Shown here in pieces: positions 44,663 through 52,508 of a stretch of 64,000 nucleotides of DNA; positions within the stretch are counted from its first letter, which is position 1, and each line of letters starts with the position of its first letter. Under the pieces are notes generated by a model. The model saw only the letters and a list, made by a program, of their open reading frames with translations, did not search any database and was not told the origin of the DNA. This DNA comes from Ignavibacteriales bacterium (GTDB taxonomy: Bacteria; Bacteroidota; Ignavibacteria; Tepidaquicellales; Tepidaquicellaceae): NCBI GenBank assembly GCA_020635255.1, contig JACKAC010000001.1, positions 1,675,673-1,739,672 of the forward strand. The letters run 5' to 3'. The translations under genes were made by a program, and so were the position numbers.

Positions 44663-45961
44663 CTAGTAATGTTCGGTGCTATCCCACACTACCTTATGTT
44701 TTGTCTGCTTGAATACTTTTATTGCTCTTATTGTAGCAAAAGTGTTAACGATATTATCGAAAAACAGCCGGTATATACTGGCTAAGGCATATCTGAATCC
44801 GAACCAATTATATGTAAAGGCAAACCTGTGAAAAATATTCACAAACATAAAAAACAGGCAGACATACATCATATACCAAAGAAACGAATTCTTCTCTACC
44901 ACCATCGGTATCACGTTTAATCCAAGTGAATGAGTTACCGTATATGCAATCAGATATAAGAGGAGCAGATATGACAAAGTCGTTCCGAAAAAACTGAAAA
45001 TGGTTTTTCTGTCCCTGGCAAGAAAGTATTTAGTCTTAAACGATCCGTCCCAACCGTGAATTTTCCAGTTTTGAAATACAATACCGGCAATCCACCGGGA
45101 TTTCTGTTTTACGGATGCCTTAAATGTATTTGGGAAATACTCCCCTGTTGCTATTCGGGAGTTACCAAAATCTTTTTCGGTTTTATAATTAATAAAAGAT
45201 GTCTTAAAACCCAGCTTATAAAACCGTAATCCCAGCTCATAATCTTCTGTCAGATTTGAATCATTAAAAATGCTGTACTTTTTCTTTTCACGCGCTCTTA
45301 CATTGATCTTTCTTGGTTTCATCATTATAGGTCTTACTATCTTATCATGGGTGTCGAAATTATCTTCCACAACAAAAGTGCTGGTTACGGGCGATATCGA
45401 ATCTTCATAGGATAAATGCTTAAAAAATGTTTCGAACAATAATGTATGCAATTCTTTGGGGGTCGTGCTATTATCTTTATCCGACACTCTTATATAGCTT
45501 TCGAGCAATTCATCTCCGAGCTGTAAGTTCTTAAGCTCCTCAGCCAGCTCATCACCTTTCAGATAGAACTCGTCGTCTTTACCAAGCATCTCTTCGATCT
45601 TTTCAAAATCAGATAAATATTTTTGTATTATTTTGCCTGCCCCGCTGATCTTTTTCTTAATAGATTCTGTATTCTTAGGAGCATCCCCCTCAGAATCATT
45701 ATCACTATTAAGCTGTACGGACATTTCACTAATAGATTGTGATATATGGTCGAGTTTATACAGTATTCCTGTATTTGTTTTCTTAGACCTCCCATTTATC
45801 ATAAAGACCTTCATCATTTTCCCTTCCATATCTTTAAGCATACTTTCTACTTCTTCCAGTGAAAAGTCTGAGCTTTTATTTATTTCAATATCAGTCAAAG
45901 TATTCTCTTCCGAAATAAGACCAGTATCTTTATCAATATTTAATTTAGATTTACTTTCCAT
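44663..45961 (-). CDS. C-terminal half of a split NfrB-like GT2 synthase, short form
   Basis: 432 residues. Residues about 1-220 are acidic and helical (DMEGKMMKVFMI, YKLDHISQSISEM) with no known domain; they align with the region from about residue 203 of the longer paralogue at 47313-49253. From about 228 comes the second half of a GT2 polysaccharide synthase: NDSNLTEDYELGLRFYKLG (TED at 238-240) and KQKSRWIAGIVFQNW (QxxRW motif, 286-290), then four to five membrane helices and the end KVVWDSTEHY. The first half of the catalytic domain is absent from this chain and is supplied by the gene upstream (45977-46957), 15 bases away. The c-di-GMP-binding MshEN tail of E. coli NfrB is missing. Confidence 0.78.
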   Translation of the reverse strand: MESKSKLNIDKDTGLISEENTLTDIEINKSSDFSLEEVESMLKDMEGKMMKVFMINGRSKKTNTGILYKLDHISQSISEMSVQLNSDNDSEGDAPKNTESIKKKISGAGKIIQKYLSDFEKIEEMLGKDDEFYLKGDELAEELKNLQLGDELLESYIRVSDKDNSTTPKELHTLLFETFFKHLSYEDSISPVTSTFVVEDNFDTHDKIVRPIMMKPRKINVRAREKKKYSIFNDSNLTEDYELGLRFYKLGFKTSFINYKTEKDFGNSRIATGEYFPNTFKASVKQKSRWIAGIVFQNWKIHGWDGSFKTKYFLARDRKTIFSFFGTTLSYLLLLYLIAYTVTHSLGLNVIPMVVEKNSFLWYMMYVCLFFMFVNIFHRFAFTYNWFGFRYALASIYRLFFDNIVNTFATIRAIKVFKQTKHKVVWDSTEHY

Positions 45962-45976
45962 TCCAATTTTTTTGTT

Positions 45977-46957
45977 TTACGAAAACTGAAGTTCCCATAT
46001 AATTACACAAAATAGAGAGGTAAGTATTATTACCGTGCTCAAAAGAATAAAATACATCCTCTTTTTTGTGTATTTTGCGTCTTCCACAACCTTATCCTTA
46101 TTATCCCACCCCGGTATGGAGATATTATCATAAGCAGGGGTTCTATTATTTTTCCTGTCAGGCGGATGCTTTTTTTCGGGCTTTTTACCGTCAATTAAAA
46201 GCCGATCAAGGTCTTCTACCTTTTTATCCTGCTCCTTAGTATAGGATTCCAAATAGTAAAACGCTTTTCTTGAAAAAGCCATCCCTGTTCCTGCGAAAGG
46301 AACATACGAGCCGATTGCCTGTCTTACGATCATATCTTTAGTATGAATCTCCGAAAAAGCGTCACAATTTATCCTGTGATACAGCTTTCCCAGTTTACCT
46401 TTTATGGGGATAACAGGTATCTGAACAGCATAGTTTTCCTCATAATTGATCATATAATTGAAGAGTTTGAGTGATAACGGATGAATAAAATCCTCAGAAT
46501 CATGAATAAGGATTACATCAAATTCTCCGTAATACTTTTCATACTCTTTAATACATGAATATGCATTATTAAGATTATCGGCTTTGGTAGTAGGACCGTT
46601 CTCCACATTTAGACAAATGATCACCCTGTGATCCTGTTTTGCGATCTCCCTTACAGCACGGATCGTTTCCAGATCATTAGGGTAAACGGCTACAAATATA
46701 CGATAGTTAGTATATTTTATTTTCTTTAATGCAATTCTGAGGGTCCTCCCGATCACTCTATGCTCCCTCCACGCACCTATCATTATTGCTATAGGATACT
46801 GTGGTTTGGAATTTATGACCGAAAAAGGTGGCAGGCTTTTTTTGTATTTACCTCTGTAGAACCAAAACATAATATTCATAAACAGATCATCGAGCCCGCT
46901 GACAAAAAGTGAAACTATCGTAACTGAAAAAAACAAAAACAACACAAACTCAAACAT
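45977..46957 (-). CDS. N-terminal half of a split NfrB-like GT2 synthase, short form
   Basis: 326 residues. One membrane helix (about 1-20), then SGLDDLFMNIMFWFYR and the GT-A half: YPIAIMIGAWREHRVIGRTL (54-73), RIFVAVYPND, GPTTKADNLNNAY, the metal-binding motif IHDSEDFIHP (151-160) and PFAGTGMAFSRKAF. The chain then leaves the fold, passes IPGWDNKDKVVEDAKYT and ends in one membrane helix (about 302-322). It lacks the TED and QxxRW motifs, which are on the next gene. It is a shorter copy of 49283-50692 and lacks the SPOR domain. A terminator and 355 bases separate it from the upstream pair, so it likely has its own promoter. Confidence 0.8.
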   Translation of the reverse strand: MFEFVLFLFFSVTIVSLFVSGLDDLFMNIMFWFYRGKYKKSLPPFSVINSKPQYPIAIMIGAWREHRVIGRTLRIALKKIKYTNYRIFVAVYPNDLETIRAVREIAKQDHRVIICLNVENGPTTKADNLNNAYSCIKEYEKYYGEFDVILIHDSEDFIHPLSLKLFNYMINYEENYAVQIPVIPIKGKLGKLYHRINCDAFSEIHTKDMIVRQAIGSYVPFAGTGMAFSRKAFYYLESYTKEQDKKVEDLDRLLIDGKKPEKKHPPDRKNNRTPAYDNISIPGWDNKDKVVEDAKYTKKRMYFILLSTVIILTSLFCVIIWELQFS

Positions 46958-47249
46958 TGTGAGTTTTCCTCCTCCCGTATTATTTTAAAAACGGCTTAAG
47001 CCGCACTTTTAATTGGATACCATACCCTTGATACTACTCTGACTGAAGATGCACACTATAAGCCAAAGTCAATAATTGTTGTACAATACTGATACCAGAT
47101 TACACTATGTTTATATTAAATTTTTTATCCTCGGAGACATTGAGAACACGGGCTTTGCCAAAATTTTCTTGTCATGTTTTTGTTAAAAAATCATTACTAT
47201 TGACAATCTGCTATAGTGAGATGTTTTTTTGAAAGAGTGGTAGGACTAT
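46958..47249. other. Intergenic region before the second synthase pair
   Basis: About 290 bases between the terminator at 47250-47277 and the start of the short pair. AT-rich, no ORF of note. It probably holds the promoter of the second pair, but I cannot define elements with confidence. Confidence 0.4.
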
Positions 47250-47277
47250 AAAAAAAAGCGGGTCCTTTTGAACCCGC
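47250..47277 (-). terminator. Rho-independent terminator after the long synthase operon
   Basis: Stem GCGGGT/ACCCGC (47258-47263 with 47272-47277), 8-base loop, and a T-run on the minus strand (A-run 47250-47257). Located 36 bases after the stop of 47313-49253. Confidence 0.82.
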
Positions 47278-47312
47278 CTGAAGAATAAATTAATTAACCA
47301 ATAGTGAAAAAA

Positions 47313-49253
47313 TCAATAGTGCTCTGTGGAATCCCACACAACTTTATCTTTAGTCTGACGGAATACTTTAACCGCCCTTATTATTGCAAAAAAATTGACC
47401 ACGTTATCCACAAGCGTCCGGAATATACTCATTACCGCATACCTAAAACCATACCAGTTATAGGTAAATGCAAATTTGTGGAATATCCTTGTGAACATAA
47501 AGAGCAAACTTGTCATCATTAAATACCATAGAACGGTGTTTTGCTGTACGATAGTCGGCAGAAAATCATAGCCCATTGCTTTTGATATCATATAAGCAAG
47601 GAAGTACCCGAATACTATAAACGATAACGCTGTTCCGAAGAAGCTAATTATGGTTTTCCTGTCCCTGGCTAAGAAATATCTTGTCTTGAATGAACCTTTC
47701 CATCCGTAGATCTTCCAGTTCTGAAATACTATCCCGGCGATCCATCTAGATTTTTGCTTTACAGATGCCCAGAATGAGTTAGGGAAATATTCACCCGTTC
47801 CGATCCTGGAATTACCATATCTGCTGTCGGTCTTTAAGTTTACAAAAGAAGTTTTAAAACCAAGCTTGTAAAACCTTAGACCCAGTTCATAATCTTCCGT
47901 CAGGTTGGCATCATTAAATATTGGGTATTTCTTTTTATCCCTGAGGTTAATTTCCTTTTGTTTTGGCCTCATTACAACCGGGATCGTCTTTCCTGTTTCT
48001 TCTTCAACTCTTCCTTCGAGAACGAAATCACTGGCGCCTTGTTTTTCCTCTTCTTTTACTTCTTCCTGAACTTTCTCTTCTACAGTTACTTCCTCAGTTG
48101 TCTTTAGCTCAGAGGTTACTGAGGTTTCTTCTAAAACTTCGTCTTTCTCGGCAGTAACCTTATCCTTAATAATATCCGCGTCTACCAACTGGCTATAAAA
48201 TGAATCGAAGAGTTTCTTATACAGGTCTTCTTTTTCACCAACCTCACTTTGTTCACCTTTATCTTTAGCTTCCTGAAGCTTCTGATCGATCTTTGATTTT
48301 AGATCTTCGATACTAGAAACAATCGTTTCCTGCGCGGAAGTCTTTTCTTCTTCATTTGCTTTCTCTACTCCTTCAACTTTTTCATACAGATCAGATACCT
48401 TCTCTTCCAATTCTTCCTTTACACTGTCATCAATTGATTTTATGCCCTGTTTTTCATTGAGTACTTCAATATTCTTATAAAGTTTTTGCAGAGAATCATC
48501 TATCGCAGACAATTTCGTGACCAGCTCATTACTTTTGGACTCCACCCCTTCACTTTCGGCACCTGCACTTAGTTCAGGTTTTTCGTCAGAAGATTTTTTG
48601 TCATGAAGTTTCTTTACCCTATCCTCTATCTCTTTTATCATATCATCGACCGATACAGAAGGTTGTTCCTCATCAATCGCCTCTTCTTCTCTCACTTCTT
48701 CTTTCTCATCAACCTCATGATCAAACTCCATGATAGTCTCTTCTTCGGCTAAAGTATCTTCGGGAAGAATGTCACCCTCTTCAATCGTTGGAGCTTCAGT
48801 TCTTTCCGGCTGCAAGATAAGATCCTGCTCGGGAATAACCTCCGCATCCAGCAACTGTCTGAAGAAATTATCGAAAGTCTTATCATAAAGATCTTCCTGC
48901 ATGAGAGCATTCCTGCACTGGGCGAGAGTTTCATTGGACGGGACTATATCTCCGTACTTTAAACCCAGAAACTTTTGGAAACTTTTCCTGTCAGCTACTT
49001 CGACTTCAAAAGGAATATCATCGCCAAGACCGTATATCTCCTGGAGAACCATGCTCTTCAAAACGACCTCATTATCAACGTCATGTCCGGCTGCTGCCCT
49101 TGTCAAAACTTCGTTTACCGGCTTAATAAGTGAATACCAGTTTGTGGCTGCATTTATCTCGTCGAGAACAGTCTTATCGTGCTTTCTAAGCTCACGCGTA
49201 AGAACCGTCATCTGTTCCTTGTTCATTTCAAAATCTTCGGGTAAATGTACCAT
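47313..49253 (-). CDS. Transposase-N-domain (DUF772-like) fused to the C-terminal half of a split NfrB-like GT2 synthase
   Basis: 646 residues. Residues 22-145 read as the N-terminal module of IS5-type transposases: LDEINAATNW (30-39), LKSMVLQEIYGLGDD (65-79), ADRKSFQKFLGLKYGD (87-102), VPSNETLAQCRNALMQEDLY (104-123), FDNFFRQLLDAEVI (127-140). No DDE catalytic domain follows. Residues 150-425 are acidic and coiled-coil-like and include a second copy of the helix at 118-142 (KEDLYKKLFDSFYSQLVDAD, 341-360). Residues 446-505 carry the synthase half: LTEDYELGLRFYKLG (TED 452-454) and KQKSRWIAGIVFQNW (QxxRW 500-504); then about five membrane helices to KVVWDSTEHY. Partner half is the gene upstream (29 bases). 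No c-di-GMP MshEN domain. Confidence 0.8.
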   Translation of the reverse strand: MVHLPEDFEMNKEQMTVLTRELRKHDKTVLDEINAATNWYSLIKPVNEVLTRAAAGHDVDNEVVLKSMVLQEIYGLGDDIPFEVEVADRKSFQKFLGLKYGDIVPSNETLAQCRNALMQEDLYDKTFDNFFRQLLDAEVIPEQDLILQPERTEAPTIEEGDILPEDTLAEEETIMEFDHEVDEKEEVREEEAIDEEQPSVSVDDMIKEIEDRVKKLHDKKSSDEKPELSAGAESEGVESKSNELVTKLSAIDDSLQKLYKNIEVLNEKQGIKSIDDSVKEELEEKVSDLYEKVEGVEKANEEEKTSAQETIVSSIEDLKSKIDQKLQEAKDKGEQSEVGEKEDLYKKLFDSFYSQLVDADIIKDKVTAEKDEVLEETSVTSELKTTEEVTVEEKVQEEVKEEEKQGASDFVLEGRVEEETGKTIPVVMRPKQKEINLRDKKKYPIFNDANLTEDYELGLRFYKLGFKTSFVNLKTDSRYGNSRIGTGEYFPNSFWASVKQKSRWIAGIVFQNWKIYGWKGSFKTRYFLARDRKTIISFFGTALSFIVFGYFLAYMISKAMGYDFLPTIVQQNTVLWYLMMTSLLFMFTRIFHKFAFTYNWYGFRYAVMSIFRTLVDNVVNFFAIIRAVKVFRQTKDKVVWDSTEHY

Positions 49254-49282
49254 ATTGTTTATTTTTTAACTCAGTTATTAGT

Positions 49283-50692
49283 TTAGTTGTTTAATTTCTC
49301 TGCTCTATTCTTAGCATTATCTATCGAATCATATTCACCGATACATACTGTAAAATACTGCTTAGATGATATTTCATCATCATATACAAAAGCTACATCG
49401 TTATCTTTTAATATCTTTCTTGATTTCAAATAATCGATCCTGTTTTCTGCGCTTTGTTTTGAGCTAAATAGTGATTCTTGAATTCTGTATTTGCCATTAT
49501 CAAGCTTTTGATAGAAAACATTATTATCCTTATCGGCTATTCTGTCTATTACCCTAGCATCTGTATCCACTTTAGTATTATCTTCGGTTTTCTCGGGCAC
49601 AGTTAATGTCTCGGGAGCAGGAACGATAATCTGCTCACTCTTAGTTTCCGTAACTTCCGCTCTTGTCTCACCGAAAATGTTCAGATTGATCATATAGAAC
49701 ACACCAATAGTCACCAGAACAACAAGGAGCGATAGCAATATGCTATACTGCCTTGCTGAAGTATACTTCTTGTCGGCAATAACTTTCTCGTCGTCATCCC
49801 AACCCGGTACTTTTATGTTTTCATATTGCGGATAAGGATCGTCCTTAAACTTATCTTCGTTCTGTGATCCTTTTATATCCTGCTCATCTCTCAGCAACTC
49901 GTCATCGACAGCATGTGTTGATTCCGGTTTATGAGTTTTATAGTATTCCTGCATTCTCTTTTCCTGCTCGATGCTCTTTGATTCGAGATAGTGGAATGCC
50001 TTCCTATTAAATGCCATTCCCGTACCGGCAAATGGTATGTATGAACCGATCGACTGCCTTACGATCATATCCTTAGAGTGCAGTTCGGCAAAAGCATCAC
50101 AATATGTTCTGTGATACATTTTACCCAGTCTGCTCTTAATAGGAATAACCGGGATCTGTACACCATAATTACCTTTGTACATTATGAGGTAATTGAACAA
50201 TTTCAGTGACAGCGGATGGATAAAGTCTTCTGAATCGTGTATAAGAATTATATCAAACTCACCAAATTGTCTTTCATACTCTTTTATACAAGCATAAGAA
50301 TTATTCAGGTTATCAGCCTTTGTTGTAGGACCGTCCTGAGGATTCAGACATAATATCACCCTGTGGTCCTTCCTCGCCATATCTCTTACAACCTTTACCG
50401 TTCTCAGGTCATTTGGATAGACGGCAACGAATATCCTGAAATTCGTATAGCGCAGTTTTTTAAGCGCGATAGTGAGCGTCCTTCCAATAACCTTTTCTTC
50501 TTTCCATGCGCCTATCATGATCGCAATTGATCTCTCCGGCTTTGAATCCATTTCGGAGAAAGTTGGCAGGTTAGCTTTGTATTTCCTCCTGTAGAACCAG
50601 AACATGACGTCCATAAAAAGATCATCAAGTCCGCTTACCAGCAGAAGAATTACCGTAACCCAAAGTGTTATATGGAAAATTTCGTATATCAT
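49283..50692 (-). CDS. N-terminal half of a split NfrB-like GT2 synthase with a periplasmic SPOR domain
   Basis: 469 residues. A membrane helix (about 5-20), then the first half of a GT2 catalytic domain: SIAIMIGAWKEEKVIGRTL (55-73), RIFVAVYPND, GPTTKADNLNN (121-131), IHDSEDFIHP (151-160), SYIPFAGTGMAFNRKAF (217-233). The TED and QxxRW motifs are absent; they lie on the next gene. A charged linker, IKVPGWDDDEKVIADKKYT, a second membrane helix (about 314-336), a Thr/Glu linker and a SPOR domain (392-469; KYRIQESLFSSKQSAENRI, FTVCIGEYDSIDNAKNRAEK) follow. SPOR domains bind denuded septal peptidoglycan, which places the C-terminus in the periplasm. Its ATG overlaps the stop of the NfrA-like gene upstream by 4 bases. 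Confidence 0.82.
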   Translation of the reverse strand: MIYEIFHITLWVTVILLLVSGLDDLFMDVMFWFYRRKYKANLPTFSEMDSKPERSIAIMIGAWKEEKVIGRTLTIALKKLRYTNFRIFVAVYPNDLRTVKVVRDMARKDHRVILCLNPQDGPTTKADNLNNSYACIKEYERQFGEFDIILIHDSEDFIHPLSLKLFNYLIMYKGNYGVQIPVIPIKSRLGKMYHRTYCDAFAELHSKDMIVRQSIGSYIPFAGTGMAFNRKAFHYLESKSIEQEKRMQEYYKTHKPESTHAVDDELLRDEQDIKGSQNEDKFKDDPYPQYENIKVPGWDDDEKVIADKKYTSARQYSILLSLLVVLVTIGVFYMINLNIFGETRAEVTETKSEQIIVPAPETLTVPEKTEDNTKVDTDARVIDRIADKDNNVFYQKLDNGKYRIQESLFSSKQSAENRIDYLKSRKILKDNDVAFVYDDEISSKQYFTVCIGEYDSIDNAKNRAEKLNN

Positions 50693-52269
50693 AAGGGTGA
50701 ATAATAAGTTAATATAAATCCTAATTTGACTGTGAATGAACTCTCAGGGAAAAGACCCTGGTCGTTCTTTACAAAATAAAACCTGTTTACTGCTTCAGCA
50801 AATAGTACGGGGAAGTTCCTGATATTAAATGTGTAAGCGATACCTCCGCCGAGTTCGCCGTAGTTATTATAATCTATCTGTTTTGAATCTCCCTGAATAT
50901 TCTGTTTTAGATATACTTCAAAATACGAATAACCCTTTATCATATATCTTAAAACTTCCCTCAACTGAGCCTGCGCATAAAAATTTTCATATTTGTGGTC
51001 ATACAGCGCTGATGCATATGTATCGAGATAGAAATTCTGTGAAGGCACTCCCGTTTTCTTATATTGCGGGAAATGTCCAAACCTATCAGCAAATGTCAGG
51101 ATCGGCTTAAAATTGAATTTGTTCTCTTCCTTATCGATAAGCCTTACGTAACCGGCTCTAAATTCAAAGCTGAGTGACGGAAAGAAATTATAGTGGAAGA
51201 AACCACCACCCTCTACATACCTGTCATTGTATATCTGACCGGGTTTTGATCTGCTATCAAGATATACATCACCGTATACACCTGTGAAGAAGTTCTTGAA
51301 AAGCCTGTACTGATATTTTCCGATAAAGTTGGAAATATAATTTTCTTGCTTTGTATCGTAATAATTATAGAAATAAATATCTGCCGAGCTAGGTGAGAGA
51401 GACATTCTGAAATCATTGAGATAACCCAGTGAAGTCTCGGCTTTCTCTCTTTCTTCAGCATTCGTAGAATTTGCTTTTACATATTCAAAATATTTCTTTG
51501 CTTTCGAATAGTTCTTTTGTTCATTATATAGATATGCCAGTTGTAGTTGTACTTTTGTATCTTTTGGATTTTCGCTGGCGTATTCCTCGAATAATCTTAT
51601 TGCGTCGCTCTTCCTTCCTGAATTAAGAAGGGAATATGCAGAATCAAGCTTGGAGCTCGAAACCGATCCGCTTGAATTCCTCATATTGTTTATATTCTCA
51701 ATTTCTCTGGTAGCTACCTTGACATCTTCTGATATAGTTGATCTGTTCTTTGCCTTCTCAAAATATATCATTGATGAGTCAAACTCATTTTTACTTAAAT
51801 ATATATATCCTAATTGGAGAAGTACCTTCGAATCATTTGGATTTTGATCGAGGTGTTCTATGAATAAAGGAATTGCCGCATCGACCTCCCCTTTATTTAA
51901 AAAACTGTATGCAGTGTTTAATTTTTCAAATGATTTGTTACTCTCAAGATATTCGAGTTCTGAGGATGCCGAAGAAACTTCATCGCTATTATATGAATAA
52001 TCCCTTACACGGGTAAAATACTCGATAGCTTTTTCGGTCTTGTTCTGAGTTTTGTAAATGTATGCCAGCTGAAGATAAATTTTTGTGTCGTCCGGATTGC
52101 TTAACAGATAATCTTCAAATATCTCTGCCGCAGCATCATAATTCCCCTGGTTTAACTGATCATATCCCTCATCAAGCTCACTCTGTGAGTAACCATTTTG
52201 AGAAGAAAAAATCATCAAAACTGCCAGCAGTAATGTATATTTTGTTAATTTTTTTGTCAAATTATGCAT
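50689..52269 (-). CDS. NfrA-like outer-membrane TPR/beta-barrel protein
   Basis: 526 residues with a signal peptide (1-28, cut near GYSQ). Three tandem TPR-pair units of about 85-90 residues follow, each opening with the same pattern (YDQLNQGNYDAAAEIFEDYL, YSFLNKGEVDAAIPLFIEHL, YSLLNSGRKSDAIRLFEEYA) and containing NPxDxKxxLQLAYIY. From about residue 295 a beta-barrel begins (NFIGKYQYRLFKNFFTGVYG ... YDHKYENFYAQAQLREVLRY ... NRFYFVKNDQGLFP) ending in the aromatic strand LGFILTYYSPL. This is the layout of E. coli NfrA, the outer-membrane partner of the NfrB synthase and phage N4 receptor component. First gene of the long operon; probably exports the glycan. Confidence 0.75.
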   Translation of the reverse strand: MHNLTKKLTKYTLLLAVLMIFSSQNGYSQSELDEGYDQLNQGNYDAAAEIFEDYLLSNPDDTKIYLQLAYIYKTQNKTEKAIEYFTRVRDYSYNSDEVSSASSELEYLESNKSFEKLNTAYSFLNKGEVDAAIPLFIEHLDQNPNDSKVLLQLGYIYLSKNEFDSSMIYFEKAKNRSTISEDVKVATREIENINNMRNSSGSVSSSKLDSAYSLLNSGRKSDAIRLFEEYASENPKDTKVQLQLAYLYNEQKNYSKAKKYFEYVKANSTNAEEREKAETSLGYLNDFRMSLSPSSADIYFYNYYDTKQENYISNFIGKYQYRLFKNFFTGVYGDVYLDSRSKPGQIYNDRYVEGGGFFHYNFFPSLSFEFRAGYVRLIDKEENKFNFKPILTFADRFGHFPQYKKTGVPSQNFYLDTYASALYDHKYENFYAQAQLREVLRYMIKGYSYFEVYLKQNIQGDSKQIDYNNYGELGGGIAYTFNIRNFPVLFAEAVNRFYFVKNDQGLFPESSFTVKLGFILTYYSPL

Positions 52270-52448
52270 CCTCGTCGTATGCTTATTTATTTCAAAATTT
52301 AGAACAACTCAAGGATACTATTGCTAATACTGTGCCAAACTCAGGTATTGTTCATTTTAGATAGAAGTCTCTAAAAACAAAGACTTACAAGTAGATGTGA
52401 GAAAATTTTGTGGAAAATTGTAAAATTTTCGTAATAATGAAGTAAAAT

Positions 52449-52475
52449 AGTATAGTATGAATGCTATACTATACT
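52449..52475. repeat. Perfect AT-rich inverted repeat
   Basis: AGTATAGTAT-GAATGCT-ATACTATACT: 10-bp arms with a 7-base spacer. It sits 34 bases past the end of the BtuF-like gene and 180 bases before the nfrA-like start, with only a weak T-rich tract on the minus side. It could be a terminator or an operator for the exopolysaccharide operon. Confidence 0.55.
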
Positions 52476-52508
52476 GTTACTAAAGGAGTAAAAAACATAT
52501 AGAAGAAC

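Noticed and set aside
47313..49253. An active IS5 insertion sequence
   Set aside because: Only the N-terminal module is present, without a DDE domain, and I see no terminal inverted repeats or target duplication around it.
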